Source: Zygnema cylindricum
Taxonomy: Eukaryota; Streptophyta; Zygnematophyceae; Zygnematales; Zygnemataceae
DNA: 64,000 nucleotides
NCBI GenBank assembly: GCA_037447655.1
Contig: JBBHKE010001206.1
Location: forward strand, 175,478-239,477
Direction of reading: 5' to 3'
This document shows positions 22,086-33,000 of the stretch, in pieces. Numbering within the stretch: the stretch's first letter is position 1; each line of letters opens with the position of its first letter. A model generated the notes under the pieces. That model was not told the DNA's origin, made no database searches, and saw nothing but the letters and a program-made list of their open reading frames with translations. A program made the translations under genes and the position numbers.

Positions 22086-22623
22086 CACCGCGAATCGTTA
22101 TTAGTGTCAAAGTCACTAATTTGGGTTCTTAAAATTTTGATTTTTTTTTTCAAATAGGATACGTGATTTTAATTTTTCCTTGACGTTAGTTAAGGTGCCG
22201 TACAAAATAGCGTAAAGCCCGAATACAATAAAATATGAATAGTGTGGTGTACGGTCGATGCCAGACCGTACATAAATGTACCTTTTCAAATGAAAATTTA
22301 CAAAGAATGAATTAAATCAGACGCGCACGCATAGGAGCGTGCGCTAAAAACAATGGGATTATTCTGACACGTAAATTAGTATAGCATGTACGAATATTTG
22401 AAATTCGCGACGGCGTACGATTTCTAATATTTTGTACGAATACATATATTAATGCATATAATCGTACGGCGAATATTCCATTTTTGCTGTTCCCAAATTA
22501 GAATAAACGCCGAAATTAGAATACACCTTTTTTTTGAAAAATTTCAAATTCTTAATTAGCATCAATTACGGTAAATTTTCTTCAGCACTATTTAAACTTT
22601 GACACTAATAACGATTAGCGGTG
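22086..22623. mobile_element. MITE B, copy 3 (538 bp, intact ends)
   Basis: Starts TA|CACCGCGAATCGTTATTAG and ends CTAATAACGATTAGCGGTG|TA. It confirms the full right end that copies 1 and 2 have lost. Confidence 0.9.
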
Positions 22624-22625
22624 TA

Positions 22626-23780
22626 GTATTTTACCACAGTACAGTTAGTTATTTACAGTACAAACTTTTCTTGCGGCCGCATGAAATTTCTATGTCCCGA
22701 ATGAAAGTTTCTTTCCGTGCGCACTCCGCATGAAATTTTCGCACGTTCTAAACACTGAACTGGAGTTTCAAAACACACCTACGCCTACAGGTCTTTTGCT
22801 GCAGTGGAAAGAGACAAGTACCTAGTAAATAGAAAAAGGATTGTATTGTAACATTTTACTTTCGGACTGCCATATTTTGTGTTTCTACATTTTTTTGCCA
22901 CATGGCCGGCCTTGGAAGGTACTGTTTATCTCTTTATTTTGGCAAATTGCTGGCTGGATGTATAATTCAAGCGCCATCTATTATATAGATACTCTATAAT
23001 TAGATACGCTATAATATATACGATAGTACTGTTCCTTTTAATAAATGTAAAATTAGGGTTTGAATATTCCAAACTTCATAGAAATATGCCCTGGAATTGT
23101 TCTTTTCAATATTACATTTAGTGCTTTGAAATATTGAGATTTTATGGTTGTAGCAATGGTGTTGTCACCACGTCTATCGCTATAACATTCATGTTTTTAC
23201 TCCAATTAAATCAACTATTTCTCGTGCACACCTTTTTTCGCCATTTAAATATACTGTTCTCTGTGCACACTTGTCAAATTTGCAATCATAGACTGGCAGT
23301 CTGAAATCTTTCCATCAGCTTTCAAGTGTGCACTTAGAAAACTGTGTTTAAGGCCAAAAAAACATTAACACTAACAGAAAAACACGTGTTACTTTACAGT
23401 TAGTGCTTATTTTTATTAGAACTCTTTTGTTAACACACTAAGATTAAACAACGGTACTGTTTTTTGAAAAACATTACAACGGTTTTTGTACAGTACTGTT
23501 CAAAAGAGTGGTATTCAAAAGTACTATACAGTACTTTTGTACGGGTTTTACATGCCACGCGCAAACTGTTGCCGATGTTAGTTCTATGAATTTTTCAAAT
23601 CCATCCAGAACTGAAAGAATTGAAGTCAAAAATATTGTTAGAGAAAGGTATAAATCACGAAGCCAAATATGTATTCTAAGAATTTAGTCAATTTCGATTT
23701 AAGCATATGAGTCTTTAAATGAGGGAGGAAAGGGATTAAACATTTTCATTAAACATCTAACTGAAATTGGGAAAGTTCTA
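22626..23780. other. AT-rich intergenic DNA with a decayed J-type MITE
   Basis: No gene is supported. A decayed J-type element runs from about 23167 (CACCACGTCTATCGCTAT) to 23390 (AACACTAACAGAAAAACACGTG), with the core CTGTGCACACTTGTCAAATT and its inverted partner AAGTGTGCACTTAGAAAA. Repeated GTACAGTACT motifs occur near 23490-23550. Confidence 0.55.
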
Positions 23781-23789
23781 TTCATTTGG

Positions 23790-24180
23790 CATTATGGCAT
23801 TCATTGCGAGATTTTATCTCGTTCATTGTGACACTGGCATTATCTCATTCACTGTGACGTTATCTCATTCATTATGGCATTTTCTCATTATTGTGACATT
23901 TTACCTTATTCTTTGTGACATCATTAACTCATTCATTTTTACATTATCCACATCAACATTTTCTCATTCGTTGTGACACCACCTCATCCATTATGACATT
24001 ATCTCATTATTGTGACACTTTAACTCTTTCATAGCATAATTGACATTATCTCATTCGCTGTGACACGACATTAACTCATCCTTTGTGACATTGCACTTAT
24101 CTCATTCGTTGTGACATGACATTACCTCAGTCATTGAGACATTAACACTATCTCACGCATTGTGAGATTGTCTCATTCTT
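23790..24180. repeat. Degenerate 20-25-bp tandem repeat (TCTCATTCATTGTGACATTA)
   Basis: TCTCATTC and TGTGACAT alternate about fifteen times over 390 bp with unequal spacing and many substitutions, so this is an old minisatellite. Confidence 0.85.
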
Positions 24181-24690
24181 GTTTCAAGGCTTAACTGATA
24201 TGAAAAAATCCGAGATGTGAATGCCAAAAGAATGCTGAATGAGAACTAAAGAATTAGAAGTTAGAAAAAAAAAAAAAAAAAAGATAAATAAGCTGGGAAA
24301 GCCTGAATGCTTTCTCGTTTTGTGCTGTAAATAGTATGATAACCATATTGAATCTGAAAACTTAACATTTTACAACGGTGCATATCAGTTTTGATGTGGA
24401 TGGAAAGCTAAAATGACTTTTCACCCCGCAACTTTACCAACACTGGGTGAAAGCTTTGCCAAAAACGATAAATGACATCTTTTGTGTTTTTATTCTTTTA
24501 AGCTGACATTATCCGTTTTCGGAAGATAAAATCCTAAGAAAATCTAGAAAAACCAATAGCCTGCTTTCTGTCTTCAACAATATAAGACTTTCCCTCACAC
24601 ACTTTTGATGCCATCCACTGGAAACCTACAAACTTGAACATGACTAAATGTGTTTAATGTGAATGATTGTATGATGATAGTAACTCACTA

Positions 24691-24889
24691 CACTGTCCAT
24701 CATTATTAGTGTTAATAACACTGATTCAATCGCAAGTGTTTTTGTCTGAAAATCATGAAATAGTGTCAACAATACTTTTGAAAGGATTAGCCTTAAATTG
24801 GTCACGTCACGCTCCCCAAAATTAGTTTTATTGATACTAATTTCACTTTAATACATATAACTCCTTTACACTAACAGCGATGTGCAACA
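24691..24889. mobile_element. MITE I, decayed copy 1
   Basis: TA|CACTGTCCATCATTATTAGTG and CACTAACAGCGATGTGCAACA are inverted, and the interior holds AATAGTGTCAACAATAC as in the better copy at 27549-27748. Confidence 0.65.
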
Positions 24890-25240
24890 TACCTTAAGTA
24901 TAATCAAGAATCATATAAACTTTATAGGCAAGAACTAGACAAATTTTTATCACTGATAGAGATGGAAAATTGAAATGAAGTTCGTTTTGTGAAAGTGATT
25001 CTAATCTCATTTCCCTGCATTAAAGGAACTTTCTCTTTGAACATTTGTGAATAGAGCAAAAATAACTTAAAAAAAGGATGGAAAAGGACGGTTTACTGCA
25101 TAGAATCAATGTTCTGGGGTTTTTCTGACCAAGAAACATCGCATAAATCACTACAGAATACTTGTAATCAGTTATGCGTTCGACACAAGAATTGCTATGT
25201 ACTGGTACAAATTCTTGAACTAGGCCAGTCAGAGACTCTA

Positions 25241-25655
25241 CACCGCCCATCGCTATTAGAGTTAGTGAATTATGAACGTTAACACTTTATTACAATTAGC
25301 TACCCTAAACTATAACGCTTTATTAGGCTCAACCACATTAAATTATGTCTCGCCATGTGGTCATGATGGGCCACTTAACTAACTACACCGTGAATCGTTA
25401 TTGTAGTAAATAAATTGTTACCGTGGGGTTTATATTAGTGTTAATAATTATTATTCAGTTCTGAATTAAGTGGCTGATTTTGAGCCTTTAAAAGCATTAG
25501 TGTTAACATAAAAACAATTAGTGTTGTTAACACTAATTTGTTGTCAAAGGGCAAAAAAGAACCGGCACCGAATTAATGTTATTGACGCTGAAAACAATGT
25601 ACGGTGTAGTGTTATTAACACTAATTTATGATACTGCGTCAAAAAAACTCTCACT
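25241..25655. mobile_element. MITE I copy 2, interrupted by MITE K
   Basis: It starts TA|CACCGCCCATCGCTATTAGAG and follows the sequence of 27549-27748 to GGGCCACTTAACTAAC. There MITE K (25386-25606) is inserted, after which it resumes with TAGTGTTATTAACACTA. The right end has been lost into a GA-rich tract. Confidence 0.85.
25386..25606. mobile_element. MITE K nested inside MITE I (221 bp)
   Basis: Ends TA|CACCGTGAATCGTTATTGT and AATGTACGGTG|TA. The empty site is preserved at 27549-27748, where a single TA stands at the same place, so TA is the duplicated target. A relative is at 55536-55729. Confidence 0.88.
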
Positions 25656-25722
25656 CGAGAGGGAGAGGGAGATAGAGAGGGGGAGGGAGAGGGAAAGGGA
25701 GAGGGAGAAAGAGAGAGAGGGA
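25656..25722. repeat. (GGGAGA)n polypurine tract
   Basis: GAGAGGGAGAGGGAGA-type sequence replaces the right end of MITE I copy 2. Similar tracts of the complementary strand are at 26105-26230 and 26488-26750. Confidence 0.9.
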
Positions 25723-26104
25723 GGTTAGGATTGCGATGGGCCGTGTACTTTCTACTGGCATATTAATATTTAGATTTTAAGGCAATGGCTTTGATTTTAA
25801 AGACTTTTGACTTTTCTTTGCCTTAAAGGAAAGAAATGACTTTGCACTCAATTTTGTTATCTTTTTCCAAAAAAATGTTTTCAAGTCTATCTACGGCCAC
25901 AACACTTATTTGCTAAAACCATTTCGCTCCAAAGATGTTCAAATCTTCGTAAAATCTTTGTGTACAATAATATTTTATGAGATTGATGACCTGAAGAATA
26001 TTTTCATTTTTTTGTAATGCATCAAGAAACAAATAATTAAGTGGAAAATTTTCACCTAAATTTGAGCCTGTTATTCTAAAGAAACTATTTTTTGATGTTT
26101 ACGA

Positions 26105-26960
26105 TTCCCTCTCCCTCTCCCTCCCTCTCTCCCTCTCCTTCTCCCTCTCCCTCTCCCTCCCCGTCCTTCTCCCTCCCCGTCCCCATCTCCCTGCCCGTCT
26201 CCCTTTCCCTCTCCCTCTCCCTCTCCCTCGGTTCTTCTCTTTGTTTTCTTCATGAAGATCTTATACACTCCATTATAATAACATGTTTTTTTAGAGTAAG
26301 TATCTTTTTGAGTCCTAGTTTTGATTGTGTAAATAATAATGTGGACTACGAAATAATTTTATAATCCGGACCAATGACAATAAATAGCATAGGATTTGGT
26401 TGTTCATTTCACTTTATTTATTCACTTTTTCTTTCTTTTTTCATTTTTTTTTCCTTGTACTAACTGTCGGCGCGATTTTTGCTCTCTCCCCCTTTTCCTC
26501 TCTCCTCCTTTCCCTCTCTCCCCCTCTCCCCCTCTCCCCCTCTCCCTTTCTCCCGCTCTCCCGCTCTCCCCCTATGCATACCTCGTGGATTTCTTTTTTT
26601 CTCTCTCTCTCCATTCTTCCCTCCTTTGTCGTGGATTTCTCTCTCTCCCACCTCTCTCTTTCCTCACCCCATCTCTCCCTGTCTCGCCCTCTTCCCCCTC
26701 TCACTTTCTCTCCCTCCTTCCCTCCTTCCCTCTTTCCCTCCCTTTTGATTTTCCGTAGAGTTCAAAACTTCTAATATTATTTATACTTTAGAACCTTGTT
26801 TCAGTGTACTCCTTTCCTCGTCTTCTTTTTCCTTGTTCTTTTACCTACTCTTTTTTTTCTTTTGTGTTTCTTTGTGGTTTCTTTTTTTCTTTCTTTTTTG
26901 TTTCATTTTTTGTTTTTTCTTTCTTTTTTCCTCTCATTTTTTTTCTTTTCCTCTTTTCCA
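26105..26960. repeat. Polypyrimidine tracts upstream of the synthetase gene
   Basis: CCCTCT-type repeats at 26105-26230, mixed CTCCCT repeats at 26488-26750, and a T/C-rich run at 26840-26960 ending in TTTTCCAG. The last part could be the branch and pyrimidine tract of an upstream intron of the synthetase gene. Confidence 0.85.
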
Positions 26961-27034
26961 GTTCGAATCCTCCTCCGAGAAATCGTTGGTTTTCTCCGTA
27001 CCCAATTGCAACGGCAAAAAGGGACGATAATGTA

Positions 27035-30000
27035 ATGAAAGGAATCTTGACTTTGTCTTCATTAAAGGATTTTGCAGAAAAGGACGAAATCGACACAGTA
27101 ATCGTAGCCATTACCGATTGTTACGGACGTATGTTGGGAAAAAGGTAACAAATTTATCCAAAAACACTTTGATTTGATGTTTTTTCCCCCATTTTTTCAG
27201 TTTTTTTGTTTCTTTACTTGATTATATATTTATTTTTAAAACATCTTTTCTCCGTACACACTTGCCCGATTTTTGTTTCGGGCATTGGGAAGTCGAGAAT
27301 CTTGTCTTTCGATAGAAAATATGTTTTTAAAAACATATAAATAATGAAAATAAGTAAACAAAGAGCCGAAAAAATTATACAAATCTGGAGAAAATCGGGA
27401 AAACAAAACCAAATCTTAGTTTAAGACAGTCAGTATTGGGAGTACGTACTACTTTACCTTTCTTCTCTTTTCTTTCACTTTTCTTTGTCTTTTCTTTATC
27501 TTTTCTTTCTCTTTTCTTTCACTTTAACTGATTCGGTCAATCAAAGTACTTCGCCCATCGCTATTAGAGTTGGTGAATTATTTGTGTTAACATTTTCTTG
27601 AAATTAACGACACTAAATTATGTTTTTCCTCATGGCTCATTACGGGCCACTTAAACGAAATAGTGTTATCAACACTATTTTGTGATTTTGGGTAAAATAA
27701 AACACTCACTCACATTAGAGTGATTAACTCTAATAACGCTCCACGGTGTAGTCGTCTTCCACTTTTATTTATACAATTTTCACAACAACAATATTTTATG
27801 AAAGCTATACTTCATCGTTTTTTTGCTTCTTTTGCTTTTCCGTCGATCAATTTTCAAATCCTAGTCAGGTTAAGTCTTAGCACCGGTCATGGCTAAATCT
27901 CCCAGAGAATAACTCCTAATTACTTATCTCTTTCTGTTTCTGTTCTTTTTTTCCCCTCTCTCACTTATTATTCGTCACTCTCATCTCTCACCTGTTGGTT
28001 CTCTTTTCTGACACTTTTTATCTGCAAAGTATTCAGGTTTTCTGTCGACCATTTCCTGGAAAGTGCCGTCGCAGAAGGTACCCATGGCTGTTGTTATTTG
28101 CTCGCTACTGATATGGATATGGAGTCTGTCCCCGGATACCGGGCGGCCAATTGGGAGCAGGGCTATGGAGACTTTCACATAGTTCCAGATATGCATACAC
28201 TGCGGCGAGCCAGTTGGTAAGACTTCACTTCATTTTTGTCAACGATTTCTGTCAATAATCAATGATAGTAGTGTGTAATCAACAATATTAGTGTATTACA
28301 AATATATTAGTGTAATAATTAGTGTGTAATGAACAATATTTGTGTATAATCAACTATAGTAGTGTGTAATCAACGATGTTAGTGTATTATCAAATATATT
28401 ATTGTAATAATTAGTGTGTTAATCTAGGAAATTTGTGTTTTATCAAATATATTAGCGTATAATTTGTGTGTAATCAACAATATTTGTGTATAATCAACGA
28501 TGTATGTGTATAATCAACGATGTTTGTGTGTAAACAATGATATATGTGGATAACCAACGATATTTGTGTATAATCAGCGACGCATTAAGACTTAACTTTA
28601 CAGCTGAATTTGTACATAATCAACGAAGAATTAACACTTGATTTCACAATTAAATTTGTGCACAGAAGTTTTTGGTACTTTGTCATGTTGCATGAGCCTT
28701 TCTTCATTCAGACAAGTTGATCTTCATTCAGGTTTCAAGTGACTCTTTTCCAGAATCGACCTTATTTCATTTCACAATCAAATTGACAAATTCTCTTAAC
28801 TTAGTTCTTTCTCGCTCATCTATCAACTTCATGCCTTAGTTCCATAGCTAACAATAATATGGGATGAATACTTTGGAGGAAAGGTAGGCTCGAGAAAACG
28901 GTGTCTTTACTTTGTACTGTTGAAAAGGACAAACTCGAGTTTGCTGGTTCCATGCCTCAATTTAAATAATTTTGGGTGGATAATGTGGAGGAAATGTAGG
29001 CTCGAGAAAACGGCTTTGGTACTTTGTAATGTTGAAAATGACAAACACGAGCCGGTCTCCCATGCCCCAAGATCTGTCCTCCAGCGACAAGTGACAGCTT
29101 GTCACGCATTCGGAGAATACACAGCCATGGCTGCATCAGAATTGGAATACTTCATTTATCAGCAAGGGTATGAATCAGCGAAAGTAAGTGTCTCTTTTTC
29201 TTTGGCTACTTTTTAGTGAGGATTTTACTTTTCCTGGGATGTTGCACCGTGTATCGAATTAGCGTTAATGTTTTTTTCGCCACTATAATTATTTTTTAGG
29301 ATTTTTTAGGGTTTTTTTTGTAGTGTTTTACATTTCCTGGAATGTTACACTGAGTATCGAATTAGTGTTGACGTTTTTTTTGCCACGTTTATCATCTTTT
29401 CTCTGTGCACACTTGTTGGATTATTAATCCAACGGTCGCGATGGCAAGAAAAGTTGATTAAAGTGGCAAAAAAACATTGACGCTAATAACGATATATGGT
29501 GTAGTTTTAGTCGTGGAAATACGCAAAACTAAAATAGTACATTATTTTCTCTGCATAAGAACCATAATTCTTTGTTTTTTAATATCGGTAATGACTCAAC
29601 GAGAAAGTAAGCATCACTTTTTTTAAGTGATATTTTTTTAGTGGAACTTTTATAGTGAGAATTTTGCATTTCCTGCAATGAAAGTTCAAGGATTTGTCCC
29701 CGATTCAGTAAATCGATGAGAATTTGAAGTAACTGAATTTCTTGCCTTGTCATATTGTTAGCAGAGAAAATGCTGTTCAGAGCTTTTTTTATAAAAAGTT
29801 TTCTTTGACCACAGTGCAAGAAAAGTTGGATAGGAAGTGGTCTTTCTCTCCCTCTCCCTCTCTCTCTCCAGGGCTCGTGTTTTTCCATAAACTGAAGTCC
29901 GGAGAGCTAGAGGTGGGGCAGGAAATGGGGTATAAAGGGCTAAAACCCATTGGATGGCATCGAGAGGACTACCATATTCTTCAGGGTACAAGGGAAGAGT

Positions 30001-33000
30001 TCTTTAATGGTAAGAGTTTATGGTAAACTGTCTATATTTGAAATATGTAATTTCAGTAGATATTTATGTCCACGTTACAAAAGAAAAAAAAATCACAATT
30101 ATGGCTTCTGCAACAGCCAAAACTCATTCCAAAAAAACATCGTATATATTCGCTTGTTTTCTTCCTATTGAGTATCTCAAGTATATATGTTATTCCTTTA
30201 AAACTCTAGTTCCTTACCTTACTTTAACCCTTAATCAGCCACTCCTGATTCTACGTTTTAGTTTCCAAATAGGGTCTTATTCAGATTTTTGTTTACCTTT
30301 CTTAAGTTTTTATTCTCATCCTTTTAAGAGCTTATGAGTAGTACAACTCGAGTCTCTATTTTAGTTTTAATTGTATGGTGGTTTCATCTCGAGGAATTTA
30401 CCGTTGTAGCTTTTTGTTATATACCAATTGAAGTTCATTGAATTGGATTTTTGTTATCTACCATTAGTATTTTTCTAATTTAAGCTCATGAAATTGCATT
30501 TTTGTTGTTTACAATTCCAATTTACAATCTAAGTTCACTTTTTCATTTGGGTTCTATTGTTAAAATTTCATTTCACAATTTGTAAACAATAAATGAAGAA
30601 CTAAAACTTAGTTTCATGTTTAAATACTTGACTGTTGTTATTTACCTCTCATATTTCACTATTTTAAGTTCACTCTCCCTTTTGCCTCGATCGTTTTATG
30701 AGTTTATCAGCTCACAAAGAACTAAATCTTAGTTTCATATTTCAATACTTGTTTTTTTTTATTTATTTACCTCTCATGTTTTGATTTCACACTCTCCTTT
30801 TTGCCTCGATCGTTTCATGAGTTTATCAGCTCCGGTTCGGCGACACCTGGCAGCTTCTGGTGTGCCCGTAGAAAATAGTAAGGGAGAATATGGAGTGGGA
30901 CAACACGAGATAAATGTGAAATATTGTTCAATTGTCGATATGGCCGATCGTCACATCGTATTAAAGCAGGTGAGGTCCCAAAAGAGATCATTATTAGTGT
31001 TTAGGCATAATTTAGTCTGCAAAGGCCATAATTGTCTTTATAAACTATGATTGAGTTTTTAGAGACAAAAATTATTGTTTAGGGACTATAATTATGTCTG
31101 TGGAGACCATAATTAGTGTTTCAAGGACCATAATTATTCTACAAAGACCATAAAACTTTGTGTATCGCATACTTCCTTGCAATAATAGATAAAGGCGGCA
31201 AGAAAGGTCTGCGATATTCGATAACATTGTGTATAACATCGTATCGCAATGTAGCGATATTGCAATGTCCATTGCGATATTTGCGATAAACAATGTTTAG
31301 CACGTCTCCTTTGCCATGTGGATGCTTGGTAACTCTGTAATGGTTAAAAAAAAATCATCGAAAGAATGTTAATTCATAGTGCAAAACGTTTTGAAAATCG
31401 TCGTACCCAGCAAGCCGTCAAGAAAACTTTATGATAATTTTTGTACTTTCATTCAATGCGGAATAATATTGGTGTTTGTGCAAAGTGACGTGTTTTGTCC
31501 TTTTCATTGCACCGTATATCGTAAAAGTATCGCGATGCAATACGCTTTGTTGTACGCACGATGTGTTATATCTCTTAAAATAATATATTTAATGTTTGAA
31601 AAAAGTTAAAAACGTTGTATATTGTGACCCCGTGTAGTACGCGCATTATACTTGAAACTCTCGTATAGTACACGTATTATATACTATATAATATCTATAT
31701 TACTAAGTGCGAGGCGTCCGTGTGTCCATGACTTTTTCAATGTTTGTGAGTCGTTGCTTCGCGGGCAGTCAATGTGAGTGCCATGACATCCCTCGTGGGA
31801 CGTTGTTGTAGCCGCCGTCGTGACGTGAGCTTCGCAACTCTTTTGACAGCGCTACCATCGCCGCTATGATGTAAGGTTCGCGAGTCTTTCATTTGATTGT
31901 CATCACACACCGTGACGCTATCGCCACCCCCATTGCCACCGTCGCTTTTTGCTCTTCCACCTGTTCCTCTCGACACCTTTTTTCCTAAAGCTCGATAACA
32001 TTTCTATCGGAGTTCCGCCATGTCTTCGAGACTTCTCTACCAATCCGAAGAAAATCGTTGTGCCTCACAAACAACACGGGACATGAAGCAAGCGGCATGG
32101 CGACGCAAAAAAAAATGTCAAGGCCCATGGTGTTGCAAGGATAATTGAAGGCATCGAGACGTACGTGCAACATCAACGGTGGGAGGCGAGGCACCGCCAG
32201 AGACATCGCCTATAGACCGCATACTTCCATGAGAACTTTTAAGGACACTGCAAGTTTTAGATGCATCGATTGGCGCAGCAATCGAGTAAGCTTGCATTAA
32301 TGTGCTGCACCAATGGACTCGTTGCTGTTGTCGTTGTCATCATTTCATTGGACCCTTTGGGTGTCAATTGCAAAAAGGATGACGTCGGCACAATTTTTTT
32401 TCAAAAACATCCCCGTGTACAACTCTTGGTTTGCGTTAACGTTTATGAAAACTTGGCGCATGGCAAGGTTGGAGACTACACATTTTGAATGCAAGGCCGA
32501 AACTACCATGCGATAGGGAGCTTATTGCTTGAAGATAACCGCACGTGTTTCTAACAACTTCACATCTAAGATACTTATAACGAGATGGACCATTGCATGC
32601 GAGTATTTCCCTCTTAGTCTTGGTCGGTCGTGCGTAGCAAGTGTAGTGTACTAGTATTATATTTTATATACAATTAGATATGTTGTATGTTGTGACCCCG
32701 AATAAGAATGCGTGTTTTTCCCATATATATTGGTTTATATAGTAAAATATATAGAGTTGGAAATGATAAAAGGGGAAACGCTCGCATGCGATGGTCCATC
32801 TCGCTATCAATATGGTAGACGTAGAGCTGCTAGAAGCGCATGCAGTTATCTTTAAGCTGAAAGCTCCTTGGCCCTACACTCGAAATGTGTAGACTCCATA
32901 CCTCTCATTCGCCAAGTCTTGATGGATGTTCACACGAATGATAGATTGTGAAATGGGAGTTGTATGTGCGGATGTTTTTACAGAATTTTGTGCCGACGCC

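Noticed and set aside
26071-26774. Ser/Pro/Leu-rich and Arg/Glu/Gly-rich frames upstream of the synthetase
   Set aside because: They derive from CCCTCT/CTCCCT tracts and have no domain or splice support.
29870-29921. Pyrimidine-rich CTCTCTCCAG at about 29870 as acceptor of synthetase exon 4
   Set aside because: The frame from there meets TGA at 29892-29894. Family alignment and phase support the weaker acceptor at 29920-29921.
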